Below, piece by piece: positions 1 to 8,497 of a stretch of DNA of 64,000 nt (positions are counted from its first letter, which is position 1; the number at the start of each line of letters is the position of its first letter). The translations under genes and the position numbers were made by a program. The DNA is taken from assembly GCF_009827515.1 (NCBI RefSeq), contig NZ_WTYO01000003.1, positions 372,001 to 436,000 of the forward strand, in the 5' to 3' direction. The notes under the pieces were generated by a model, which saw nothing but the letters and a program-made list of their open reading frames with translations, had not been told where the DNA came from and made no database searches. The stretch is from Pelagerythrobacter marinus. Its GTDB lineage: Bacteria > Pseudomonadota > Alphaproteobacteria > Sphingomonadales > Sphingomonadaceae.

Positions 1-996
1 GGCGAGCGGGCGGGGCGGCGCGTCCTCCTGCGCAGGGACATGGACGCCCTGCCGATGGCCGAAGAAACCGGCCTGGACTTCGCCTCGACCATCCCGGGGC
101 GGATGCACGCCTGCGGCCACGACACGCACACCGCGATGCTGGCCGGCGCGGCCGAACTCCTCGCCGCCCGGCGCGGGGACTTCGCGGGCGAGATCCTGTT
201 CATGTTCCAACCGGGGGAGGAGGGGTTCCACGGCGCGCGCTTCATGCTCGAAGACGGGTTGCTGGGCGGCGACCGGTTCGGCCCGCTGCCCGATGCCGCC
301 TTCGCGCTGCACGTCATGCCCAATGCGCCGCACGGCGTCTTCGCCGGGCGGGCCGGGCCGCTGATGGCGGCGGCCGACCAGTTCGATATCGTGGTGAAGG
401 GCCAGGGCGGCCATGCCTCCCTGCCGCACGAGACGCGCGACCCGGTGCCTGCCGCCTGCGCGATCGTCACCGCCTTGCAGGCGATGGTAACGCGCCGCTT
501 CGACGCCGCCGACGCGGTCGTCGTCACCGTGACGCGGCTCGATGCCGGAACCGCGCACAACATCATCCCCGACAGCGCGCGCCTGCGCGGCACGATCCGC
601 ACGCTCTCGGCGAAGAACCGCGCCGCGGTCCACGCGGCGATGGAGGGCGTCGCCAGCGGCGTGGCCGCCGCCCACGGGGTCGCCGCCGACGTGACGATCA
701 CCGAAGGCTTCCCGGTCACCGTGTGCGACGAGCGCGCGGTCGCGACCGAGGCGTTCGGCGACGGCGCCTGGCGCGAACTGCCCGCGCCGATCATGGGGGC
801 GGAGGATTTCGCCTACGTGATCGAGAAAGTCCCCGGCGCGATGTTCTTCCTCGGCGTCGCGCACGAGGGCGAGGACTGGCGCCAGTGCTGCGGCATCCAC
901 AGCCCGCGCATGACGGTCGATGAAAGCGCTCTGCCCCACGGCACCGCGATGCTGGCCGGCTGCGCGCTGCGCTTTCTTGAACGCGGCTTCGCCTAG
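1..996 (+). CDS. M20 family amidohydrolase (hippurate/N-acyl-amino-acid hydrolase type), 5' end outside window
   Basis: Metal-dependent hydrolase of N-acylated amino acids or peptides, probably cytoplasmic. The frame is open from base 1 and the coding sequence clearly continues leftward, so the N-terminus is missing; the first Met in the window (base 40) lies inside the conserved RDMDALPM segment, not at a start. Visible metal-site motifs are ACGHDTHT, then QPGEEGFHGARFML, then GAEDFAYV, and near the end the IHSPRMTVDES segment, in the usual M20D order. The TAG stop shares the palindrome CTAG with the stop of the convergent gene that follows. It lies beside a TonB receptor and sulfotransferase gene but on the opposite strand, so no operon link is visible. 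The substrate cannot be told from the sequence. Confidence 0.9.
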   Translation, partial: GERAGRRVLLRRDMDALPMAEETGLDFASTIPGRMHACGHDTHTAMLAGAAELLAARRGDFAGEILFMFQPGEEGFHGARFMLEDGLLGGDRFGPLPDAAFALHVMPNAPHGVFAGRAGPLMAAADQFDIVVKGQGGHASLPHETRDPVPAACAIVTALQAMVTRRFDAADAVVVTVTRLDAGTAHNIIPDSARLRGTIRTLSAKNRAAVHAAMEGVASGVAAAHGVAADVTITEGFPVTVCDERAVATEAFGDGAWRELPAPIMGAEDFAYVIEKVPGAMFFLGVAHEGEDWRQCCGIHSPRMTVDESALPHGTAMLAGCALRFLERGFA

Positions 997-2990
997 CCGG
1001 CCTCGCGCGCGGGGGCCGCCAGCGGCCCGAGGGCGTCGCGCAATTCGCCGAGCCAGGGATCGAACGGGACCCACGTGCCCTGGCCGGCCCGGTTGATCGG
1101 CCGGCGCACCTGTTCCGAACTGGCCGTGCGTACCGCGCGCCGCGTCTTGTGGAAATCGAGACAGGCCGGCTCGAACGGCAGGCCGAGGAAATCGAGCATC
1201 CGGCGGACCTGCCCCTCCAGGTCGTCGAGCACGTCCTCGTGCTGCACGCGCAGGACCTTGCCCGGCAGGACGCTGTCCCAGTGGTCCATCAGCGCGACGT
1301 AATCGGCGTAGTAGCGGCCGATCTCGCGAAGGCCGTAAGTGAACTCCTGCCCTTCGGCGAAAAGCTGGCGAAAGCCCGAGAAGCAGCAATCCATCGGCGC
1401 GCGGCGGGCGTCGATGATCTTCGCATTGGGCAGGATCAGGTGGATCAGTCCGATGTGGCGGAAATTGTTGGGCATCTTGTCGATGAAGAACGGCGCGCCC
1501 TGCCGGTGAATCCGGGTGTTGACGATATAGTCGCGGCCCATCTGCGCGAGCTGTTCGGCCGTCAGCTCGTGGAGGACCTGCGGGTAGCGGGACGCGCCCG
1601 GCTGGCGCCCGCGCAGCCGGTGGGCCAGGGCCAGGATGTCGGGCAGTTCCAGCGTCCCGTCCACCTGGCTGTGGCTGGCCAGGATCTGTTCGAGCAGGGT
1701 CGATCCCGCGCGCGGCAGGCCGAGGATGAAGATCGGGTCGCGCGCATCGTGCCCGGCGCCGCGGTGCCGTTCGAAGAGGGCGGGGGTGCAATGTTCGGCC
1801 TGGGCGCGCAGCTCGGCCGTCATCCGGTCGGCATCGTAGCGCATCTGGCGGCGCTTGAGCGTGTTGCCCTGTTCGTAGAAACGGAAGCTGTCGGCATATT
1901 CGCCGCGGTCCTCGTGCGCCTTGCCGAGCGCGAAGCAGATGTGGACCCGGTCCATGAAGGCGAGCCCGGGCCGCGCGAGCGCGGCGTGCATGGCGGCGAT
2001 CTCGCCCCCGGTGAAGCGATAGGTCTTGAGGTTGGCGAGGGCGTAATAGGCATCGCCGTGGTCCGGGCGGGCGGCGAAGGCGGCGCGATAGGCGTCGATC
2101 GCGTCGTCCTGCCGGCCCATCGTCTTCAGCGCGTGCCCCTTGCTCGTCAGCGTCGCCGGATCGCCGGGCACTTTCGCCAGGACGGCATCGAACAGCTCGA
2201 AGGCGCGATCGTAATCGCCGGTCTGCATCGATTCGATCGCGAGGTGCGACTGGAACAGGACATTGCCGGGATCGCTGCGATAAAGCGCCTCGGCCTGCTC
2301 GCGCGCCCTGGCGAAGCGCTGGCGGCGGCGCAGTGCGTCGATGTAGTCGAGCCGTACCTGCACGTTGTCGGGCGCGAAGGCGAGTGCGCTTTCGAGCAGG
2401 AACTCCGCGTCGTCGAGAATGCCCAGCCGCTTGCCGATCTCGGCCAGGAGCCGCATCCCCTCGACGTCGCGCGGGTGGCGCCGCAGGTAGTGGCGGCAGA
2501 TTTCCTCTGCCCGCGCCAGGCGCCCTTCGTGGAGGTGGTTGGTAACGGCGACCAGCTCGCGCGGGAGGTCGGCGATCCGCTGCGCCTGGGCCAGGGCCGC
2601 CCGGGCCGCGGCCGGCTGGCCCTGCGCGGCCAGGATCTCGCCCTGGGCGCGCCAGCTCGCCGCGAGCGCGGGATTGTGGCGTGTGGCGCGGACATAGGCG
2701 TCGAGCGCCGCCGCCGCATCGCCGCGCGCGCGTGCGAGGTGGCCGCTTTCCTGCCAGGCGCGGCCATATTCGGGCGAGGCGGCGTGAAGCCGGCGGAGGA
2801 AATCTTCCGCCTGCGCGTAGTCCTTCCGGTAGCGGGCGCCGACCGCCGCGACGTAGAGCGCGTCGGTATCGTCGGCGTCGGCCGCCAGCAGGCCTTCGGC
2901 CAGCGCGACGGCCTGCGCATGACGGCCGGCGCGCAAGGCGTCCTGCGCCTGTTCCAGCTGCGCCGCGCGATCGTTTCCGGCCCCGGTCAT
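993..2990 (-). CDS. TPR-repeat sulfotransferase family protein
   Basis: About 665 residues. Residues ~1-390 are tandem TPR-like helices rich in Ala/Leu/Tyr; the C-terminal ~250 residues form a PAPS-dependent sulfotransferase domain with the 5'-phosphosulfate loop GLPRAGSTLLEQ (residues ~424-435) and a later PNNFRHIGLIHLILPNAK segment typical of the family. Role: probably transfers a sulfo group to an unknown acceptor. The frame is open further upstream, but the ATG at 2990 begins a plausible protein just after the receptor gene ends, so I chose it. It lies 77 bp downstream of the TonB receptor on the same strand, and such pairs are recurrent in sphingomonads (family knowledge). A GC hairpin sits in the gap. 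The acceptor and cellular location are unknown; no signal peptide is seen. Confidence 0.88.
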   Translation of the reverse strand: MTGAGNDRAAQLEQAQDALRAGRHAQAVALAEGLLAADADDTDALYVAAVGARYRKDYAQAEDFLRRLHAASPEYGRAWQESGHLARARGDAAAALDAYVRATRHNPALAASWRAQGEILAAQGQPAAARAALAQAQRIADLPRELVAVTNHLHEGRLARAEEICRHYLRRHPRDVEGMRLLAEIGKRLGILDDAEFLLESALAFAPDNVQVRLDYIDALRRRQRFARAREQAEALYRSDPGNVLFQSHLAIESMQTGDYDRAFELFDAVLAKVPGDPATLTSKGHALKTMGRQDDAIDAYRAAFAARPDHGDAYYALANLKTYRFTGGEIAAMHAALARPGLAFMDRVHICFALGKAHEDRGEYADSFRFYEQGNTLKRRQMRYDADRMTAELRAQAEHCTPALFERHRGAGHDARDPIFILGLPRAGSTLLEQILASHSQVDGTLELPDILALAHRLRGRQPGASRYPQVLHELTAEQLAQMGRDYIVNTRIHRQGAPFFIDKMPNNFRHIGLIHLILPNAKIIDARRAPMDCCFSGFRQLFAEGQEFTYGLREIGRYYADYVALMDHWDSVLPGKVLRVQHEDVLDDLEGQVRRMLDFLGLPFEPACLDFHKTRRAVRTASSEQVRRPINRAGQGTWVPFDPWLGELRDALGPLAAPAREAG

Positions 2991-3012
2991 CCCGGCTCCC
3001 TGCCAGAAGGCG

Positions 3013-3050
3013 GGCCCCGGGGACAAGCGCTGCCGCCTGCCCCCGGGGCC
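3013..3050 (-). terminator. GC-rich hairpin between TonB receptor and sulfotransferase genes
   Basis: Perfect 10-bp arms GGCCCCGGGG and CCCCGGGGCC around an 18-nt loop, in the 77-bp gap between two minus-strand genes. There is no T-run, so it is more likely an attenuator or an mRNA-stabilising hairpin than a strong terminator. Confidence 0.4.
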
Positions 3051-3067
3051 GCCGTCCGGCCGGCGCG

Positions 3068-5704
3068 TCAGTAGTCGACCGAGACGCGCAGGCCGACGGT
3101 CAGCGGACGGTTCACCGTCACCCGCGCGCGGTCGAAGTTGAAGCTGCCGGCGACCTGGGCCCGTTCGTCGGTCAGGTTCTCGCCGAAGACCTCGAACGAC
3201 CAGCGGTCCTTCTCCACCCCGGCCGAGAGGCTGAAGGTGGTGTAGCCATCGAGCTTGAGCTTGTTGATCTCGATGATGTCGGTGTACTTCGAGGAGGAAT
3301 GGATCACCTGCGGCATGACGTAGGCGTCGAGCTCGTCCGACAGGGCCCATTCGTAGCGCACCCGCAGGTTGCCCTGGAACTCGGGCGCATAGGCCAGCGG
3401 CCCGCCTTCCACGACGTCTTCCGTCGGGGTCAGGACCTCGGTGATCTCGGTGTCGAGGACAGAGAAGGCCCCGGCCACGGTCAGGCCCGGCACGCCGTAG
3501 GGCTGGTAGACGAAGTCGCCCTCGATCCCCTTGATTTCCGCGTTCGCCGCGTTGTCGGAGAAGAACAGGTTGGTGATCGACGGGTCGAAGATCGTCGTCT
3601 GCAGGCGGCTCACGTCGACGAAGAAGGCGCTGCCGTTCAGCCGCAGCTGGCGGTCGAACAGCTCGGTCTTCCAGCCGATCTCGTAGTTCTGCACTTCGTC
3701 GGTATCGAGCGCGAAGGGCACGACGTAGTCGCCGGGGCCCTGCGCGCCGCCCGGGCGGTTGAGCAGGCCGGGCCGGAAACCTTCCGAATAGGTGGCGTAG
3801 AACAGCAGGTCGCGCGTCGGAGTCAGCGTGACGGTGCCCTTGAAGATCGTCCCGTCGGTCTTCGCCTTGTCGGGATTGCCGTAGGGGTTGTCGGGCCCGT
3901 ACTTGTCCGACAGGTTCGTGCCGCCGCAGCCGGGGATGTTGACCTGGTCCTCGACCGGGACGCCGGCATTGGCGCCGAAGATCGGCGCGTTGAGCTTGCA
4001 GAAGGCGGAGGTCGCCGCGCCCTCGATATCGACCTCGATATCGTAATAGCGCGCGCCGCCGGTCACCGTCAGCAGGTCGGGCACGATGTCGAACGAGACT
4101 TCGCCGAACAGGCCGAACTGCTTGTCGGTCCGCTTCACGTCGTTACGGAAACCGACGTTCTCGGGCAGGGGGCCCGGATCGCTGTAGTACCCGGGCGCGG
4201 CGTTGCCGACGATGCCCGTCACCTCGGTATTGGTGAACGGGTAGATGGGCGAGAAGCCGCGCGTTTCCCCGTCCGAACCGCGCACCAGCTCCGACGCGTA
4301 GTAGTAGTCGTTGCGTTCCTTCAGCACGAGGTTCGAATAGAACCCGCCGACCGTCGCGCGGATGCGTTCCTGCTGCGGCGTGTTGATCCGCAGTTCCTGC
4401 GTGAACACGCTCGTGTCGGTATCCGAGGTGACCGAGAGGTTCGGCGCGTAACAGGTCGGGTCGGCCGGCGCCTGGGCGACGCTGCCGGGATAGGAAACCG
4501 CCGTGTCGCACATGTAATAGGGGATGTACTGGCCGACGAAGAGATAGTCGGAATAGCCGACTGCCTGCTGCGTCTCGCGGTCGGTATAGGCACCGGTATA
4601 GACGACGTCGAGCGCGGCCAGGCGGCCTTCCAGCGTCCAGCTCGTGTTCGAGAAATCGTCTTCCAGCCGGTCGTCGGAGAAGCGCTGGATATCGAGCTCG
4701 TCGAGGTCCAGCTCCGGATCGGCGAAGAACACGCCGTCGGATTCGAGGCTCTGCCGGCTGTGCGCGACCGTCAGGCGCCAGTCGGGCGAGAACTCGTAGA
4801 GCGCGCTGACGCGGAAGCCGGCGTATTGCGTGTCGTTGAAGTTGTCTTCCACCAGCCGCGCGTTGTCGGCTTCCTGGAAGGTCACTTCGCTGTCGATATA
4901 GGCGAGCGAGGCGGGGTCGGACTGGAAGCCGGCGCGCTTGTCGCTGACCACGACGCCGTTGTCGCGCACCGTGCCCGCCGGGCGATAGCGCGCGCTTTCG
5001 CGCATCGAGCGCGTGCCGTGGACATTGTCGATATAGCCGCCCTGGTCGTCGAGGTAGGCCACCCCGCGCAGCGCCAGCCGGTCGGTGACCGGGACGTTGA
5101 GCATGACTTCGGCGTTGTAGCTCGTTTCGCCGCCCTTGGTGAACGAGACCCCGGCCTTGCCCGAGCCGTAGAAGCCGGTGAGATCGGGCTTGTTGGTGAT
5201 CAGGCGGACGACGCCGGCCTGCGAGCTGGCGCCGAACAGCGTGCCCTGCGGCCCGGCGAGCACCTCGATCCGCTCGAGGTCGGCGGCATAGACGTCGAGG
5301 TTGCGGCCCGGCTGGGCCAGCGGCTGCTCGTCGAGATAGAGCGCGACGTTGGGCGCGAGCCCGGCGACGCCCGCGGTGGTGAGGTTGGGCGTGGTCGAGG
5401 CGAGGCCGCGGATATAGATGGTGCTCTGCGACGGCCCGCTGCCGCCCGCGGTCACGTTGGGCAGCTGTTCCAGGTAATCGTCGAACGTGTCGATGCTGAG
5501 CTGTTCCAGCCCTTCGCTGTCCATCGCCTGGAGCGCGATCGGCACGTCCTGCATGCTCTCGCTGTTCTTGGTCGCGGTGACGATGATTTCCTTCAGGCCG
5601 CCCTGCTGGGCGTCGGCGGGCGCCGCGTCCTGGGCGATGGCGGGGCTGGCGGCGAGGGCTGCGGCGAGTGCGCCGAGGCTGCCGCTGCTGCGGAATGTGA
5701 GCAT
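3068..5704 (-). CDS. TonB-dependent outer-membrane receptor
   Basis: 878 residues. The N-terminus MLTFRSSGSLGALAAALAAS then PAIAQ is a signal peptide (cleavage near residue 24). It is followed by a TonB box, EIIVTATKN (39-47), a plug domain with the IEVLAGPQGTLFGASSQAG segment, and a long beta-barrel ending in ...VGLRVSVDY with the usual terminal aromatic residue. An upstream Met exists in frame, but the ATG at 5704 has the signal peptide and an AGGAAAG ribosome-binding site 5-6 nt before it. Role: energised uptake of a siderophore or other large substrate across the outer membrane; the substrate is not readable. It is the first gene of a likely two-gene unit with the TPR-sulfotransferase, and is divergent from the His-rich receptor across a 489-bp intergenic region. 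Confidence 0.93.
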   Translation of the reverse strand: MLTFRSSGSLGALAAALAASPAIAQDAAPADAQQGGLKEIIVTATKNSESMQDVPIALQAMDSEGLEQLSIDTFDDYLEQLPNVTAGGSGPSQSTIYIRGLASTTPNLTTAGVAGLAPNVALYLDEQPLAQPGRNLDVYAADLERIEVLAGPQGTLFGASSQAGVVRLITNKPDLTGFYGSGKAGVSFTKGGETSYNAEVMLNVPVTDRLALRGVAYLDDQGGYIDNVHGTRSMRESARYRPAGTVRDNGVVVSDKRAGFQSDPASLAYIDSEVTFQEADNARLVEDNFNDTQYAGFRVSALYEFSPDWRLTVAHSRQSLESDGVFFADPELDLDELDIQRFSDDRLEDDFSNTSWTLEGRLAALDVVYTGAYTDRETQQAVGYSDYLFVGQYIPYYMCDTAVSYPGSVAQAPADPTCYAPNLSVTSDTDTSVFTQELRINTPQQERIRATVGGFYSNLVLKERNDYYYASELVRGSDGETRGFSPIYPFTNTEVTGIVGNAAPGYYSDPGPLPENVGFRNDVKRTDKQFGLFGEVSFDIVPDLLTVTGGARYYDIEVDIEGAATSAFCKLNAPIFGANAGVPVEDQVNIPGCGGTNLSDKYGPDNPYGNPDKAKTDGTIFKGTVTLTPTRDLLFYATYSEGFRPGLLNRPGGAQGPGDYVVPFALDTDEVQNYEIGWKTELFDRQLRLNGSAFFVDVSRLQTTIFDPSITNLFFSDNAANAEIKGIEGDFVYQPYGVPGLTVAGAFSVLDTEITEVLTPTEDVVEGGPLAYAPEFQGNLRVRYEWALSDELDAYVMPQVIHSSSKYTDIIEINKLKLDGYTTFSLSAGVEKDRWSFEVFGENLTDERAQVAGSFNFDRARVTVNRPLTVGLRVSVDY

Positions 5705-5913
5705 GGTTCTTTCCTGCGTCGTTGTTCTTTGGTCGGTCTCGGGGCGAACCGATGCGGGGGGATGCATCGGCCAGCGGCGCGGTCGTGAAAAGAAATGCAC
5801 GAGTAGCCGGGCGGCCCGATTGTCCACGGGCCGGTCGCCGGGGGCCCGCTAGCAAAGCAAAGGGGTGGCCACCACCGACCGGGCGACGCAGGGTGCCAAA
5901 AGGATCACGGCGC

Positions 5914-5929
5914 GTTGCATAATCGCAAC
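5914..5929. promoter_or_regulatory. Inverted repeat GTTGC-N6-GCAAC
   Basis: Perfect 5-bp arms around ATAATC, about 210 bp upstream of the minus-strand receptor start. It could be an operator; no regulator can be assigned. Confidence 0.3.
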
Positions 5930-6072
5930 AGGCGACTGTTCAAGCTGGCCGTGGTGGGCGCCGGGAACCAAAAGTCAAAACGCGTTGGGGCATTATATTG
6001 AAGATACTTGATATCGGCCGAAGTTGTCGCAGGAACAACGAACAGAATAGGCAAGTTGGGATCGCTCGATAC

Positions 6073-6094
6073 TGTCCATGACAATGTCGTGACA
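6073..6094. promoter_or_regulatory. Tandem TGTC/GACA palindromes
   Basis: TGTC-CAT-GACA followed after one base by TGTC-GT-GACA, a doubled symmetric site about 100 bp upstream of the His-rich receptor start. Its position suits an operator. The binding protein is unknown. Confidence 0.3.
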
Positions 6095-6190
6095 AGGCGT
6101 TCGTCTTGCCTCGCGGGAGGCCTGGTCGAAGCCTCTCGGCCAGCGGATCGCGCGGCTGGACATGGCCCGGCGAATCGCTATTAGGCCGTC

Positions 6191-6208
6191 GATATGTTGT
6201 ATCGTCAT
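6191..6208 (+). promoter_or_regulatory. Possible degenerate Zur-like box overlapping the receptor start codon
   Basis: GATATGTTGTATCGTCAT agrees in its left half with the A/T-rich Zur operators as I recall them from alphaproteobacteria (GAAATGTTATAACATTTC type). The right half is poor, and it overlaps the ATG, an unusual position. It is noted only because the gene looks zinc-related. Confidence 0.2.
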
Positions 6209-8440
6209 GCTATAGCGAATCGCTCGCTCGCCCTTCCCGTCGCCCTTGCCCTTTGTGCAGTGGCGGCACCCGCCCACGCCCAGGATGCCCGGGCCCAGGA
6301 TCGCTCTTCGGACCCGGGCGCGGCCCCTGCCGCTCCGGAAACCGACGATTTTCACGATCGCCGGATCGCCCCGACGGGCGAGATCGTGGTCACCGCGACC
6401 GGGCTCGAACAGCTCGACGTGCTGGCCGGGACCACGGTGGTCGAGGGCGCGGAACTGCAGCGCAACCTCGACGGGCAGATCGGCGAAGTCCTGATCAAGG
6501 TTCCGGGCGTTTCGGCAACCGGTTTCGCGCCCGGCGCCTCGCGCCCCGTCCTGCGCGGCTTCTCGGGCGAGCGGGTCAAGGTCCTGATCGACGGGATCGG
6601 CGCGATCGACGCCTCGAACACCTCTGCCGACCACGCGACCGCGATCGACCCGCTGACGGCCGAGCGGATCGAGGTTCTGCGCGGCCCCGCGGTCCTGCTC
6701 TACGGCAGCCAGGCGATCGGCGGCGCGGTCAACGTGATCGACAAGCGCATCCCGCTGCGCCGGCTGAACGAGCCGTTCCATCTCGACGCGCTGGCCGGGG
6801 TCGATACCGCTTCCGACCTGCGCGAGGGCGGGGCCTCGCTCGACGTGCCGCTGGGCGAGCGCTTCGTGGTCCACGTCGACGGCGCCTATCGCAAGACCGG
6901 CGACCTGGAGATCCCGGGCTATGTCGTCGTGCCGGAACTGCGCGCGGATCTCCTCGCCGACGCGGCGGAGGAAGAGGAAGAAGGCCACCTGGAAGAGGCC
7001 GAGGAACTGCGCGAGGCGGCCAATCACCGCGGCACGCTGCCCGGCAGCGCGACCGAGACCTGGAGCGCCAACGCCGGCTTCGCGTTCTTCGAAGGCGACA
7101 GCAACCTGGGCGCCTCGTTCGGGATCTACGACACCACTTATGGCGTCCCGCTGCGCCCCGGCACGAGCCATCACCACGGCGAGGAAGACCACGACGACGA
7201 CCACGATCATGAACACGACGACGACCACGACGATCACGAGGATCACGAGGGCGAGGAGGAGCACGGCCACGAGGACGTGACGATCGCCCTGCGCCAGTAC
7301 CGCGCCGACTTGCGCGGCCGCCTGGCACTGGGCGACGGGTTCCTCGCCGCGCTCAACACCCGGGTCGGCTTCAGCGACTATACCCACACCGAGTTCGAGG
7401 GCGACGAAGTCGGCACCGTGTTCGAGGTCAAGGGGATCGAGGCGCGCGCCGAGCTGGAGCAGAACCGCCGCGGCAACTGGGGCGGTTCGACCGGCATCCA
7501 GTACTATTACCGCGATTTCGACGCCTATGGCGCGGAAGCCTACGTGCCGAAGAACCACACCGACCAGGTGGCCGTGTTCACCCTGCAGGAAATCGATTTC
7601 GACCCGTTCCAGGTCGAGCTCGCCGCACGTTACGAGGCGACCGACGTCGAATCGCAGGTCGCCGGTTTCGACCGGTCGTTCGACACTTTCTCGGGCGCGC
7701 TGGGCCTGATCTACGAGACGGCCGGCGGGCTGCGCTTCGGCGTGACCGGCAGCCGCGCCGAACGCGCGCCGAGCGCGGAAGAGCTGCTGTCCGACGGCCC
7801 CCATATCGCGACGCAGGCCTACGAGATCGGCGACCGCGACCTGGAGGTCGAGGGCGCCTGGGGGCTGGAAGCCTTCGTCCGCGGCGCGCTGGGCGACGGG
7901 ACGGTCAGCCTCGCGGTCTATCGCAACTGGTTCGACGACTACATCTACCTCGCCGAAACCGGGGAGGAGGAAGACGAACTGCCGGTGTTCCAGTACCTGC
8001 AGGGCGATGCCCGCTATTTCGGGGTCGAAGGCCAGGTCACCTATCCGCTCTACCAGGCCGACGGCTTCACCCTGATGGCGGACCTGCGCGGCGACTACGT
8101 CCGCGCGGAGCTGGACGACGGCACCCCGCTGCCGCGCATTCCCCCGCTGCGCCTGCTCGGCGCGCTCGAGGCGCAGACCGGGCCGGTCGATGCGCGGGTG
8201 GAAGTGCAGTGGTTCGACGGGCAGGACCGCGTCGCGCCGTTCGAAAGCGCGACCGATGCGTTCACTTTCGTCAACGCCTCGATCGCGTGGAAGCCGCTGC
8301 GCGGCAACGACAACGTGACCGTCCTGCTCCAGGCGAACAACCTGTTCGACGCCGAGGGGCGCCGCCATGCGAGCTTCACCAAGGATTTCGTCCCGCTCGC
8401 CGGGCGCAACTTCAAGATCGGCCTGCGCACGAGCTTCTGA
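6194..8440 (+). CDS. TonB-dependent receptor with His/Asp/Glu-rich loop, ZnuD-like (probable zinc uptake)
   Basis: 748 residues. The signal peptide is residues 1-29 (ending APAHA), the TonB box GEIVVTATG 62-70, and the plug carries RGFSGERVKVLIDG and IEVLRGPAVLLYGSQAIGG; the barrel ends in FKIGLRTSF. Residues ~252-275 are strongly acidic and ~326-360 (bases about 7169-7273) are almost only His, Asp and Glu, between two barrel segments, so probably a surface loop that gathers metal. Neisserial ZnuD zinc receptors carry comparable His/Asp-rich loops (family knowledge); zinc is therefore the best guess, nickel or another divalent metal is possible. The start is chosen for the signal peptide; only a weak AGG lies 8 nt upstream. 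It is alone on its strand, divergent from another receptor. Confidence 0.88.
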   Translation: MLYRHAIANRSLALPVALALCAVAAPAHAQDARAQDRSSDPGAAPAAPETDDFHDRRIAPTGEIVVTATGLEQLDVLAGTTVVEGAELQRNLDGQIGEVLIKVPGVSATGFAPGASRPVLRGFSGERVKVLIDGIGAIDASNTSADHATAIDPLTAERIEVLRGPAVLLYGSQAIGGAVNVIDKRIPLRRLNEPFHLDALAGVDTASDLREGGASLDVPLGERFVVHVDGAYRKTGDLEIPGYVVVPELRADLLADAAEEEEEGHLEEAEELREAANHRGTLPGSATETWSANAGFAFFEGDSNLGASFGIYDTTYGVPLRPGTSHHHGEEDHDDDHDHEHDDDHDDHEDHEGEEEHGHEDVTIALRQYRADLRGRLALGDGFLAALNTRVGFSDYTHTEFEGDEVGTVFEVKGIEARAELEQNRRGNWGGSTGIQYYYRDFDAYGAEAYVPKNHTDQVAVFTLQEIDFDPFQVELAARYEATDVESQVAGFDRSFDTFSGALGLIYETAGGLRFGVTGSRAERAPSAEELLSDGPHIATQAYEIGDRDLEVEGAWGLEAFVRGALGDGTVSLAVYRNWFDDYIYLAETGEEEDELPVFQYLQGDARYFGVEGQVTYPLYQADGFTLMADLRGDYVRAELDDGTPLPRIPPLRLLGALEAQTGPVDARVEVQWFDGQDRVAPFESATDAFTFVNASIAWKPLRGNDNVTVLLQANNLFDAEGRRHASFTKDFVPLAGRNFKIGLRTSF

Positions 8441-8497
8441 TTTTCCTCCCCGGCCGCCCGTTCCCGCAGCGGGGCGGGCGGCCGACCGGGGGGCGCC

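Larger units (their letters stand above)
5705..6193. promoter_or_regulatory. Divergent control region between two TonB receptor genes
   Basis: A 489-bp non-coding stretch that must hold promoters for both divergent receptors. It is less GC-rich in its centre than the flanking genes. Short symmetric sites can be read: GTTGC-6 nt-GCAAC at 5914-5929, and two adjacent TGTC/GACA palindromes at 6073-6094. No confident sigma-70 promoter was found by eye. Frames open across it look like antisense shadow. Confidence 0.5.

Noticed and set aside
2681-5788. A plus-strand open frame of about 1,035 codons opposite the TonB receptor.
   Set aside because: The minus strand has signal peptide, TonB box, plug and barrel; the plus frame has only Arg/Gly/Val-rich, low-complexity sequence.
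5993-8368. A minus-strand open frame opposite the His-rich receptor.
   Set aside because: Its run of Val/Ile residues is the reverse of the His/Asp codons in the loop; the plus strand has a clear signal peptide and TonB box.
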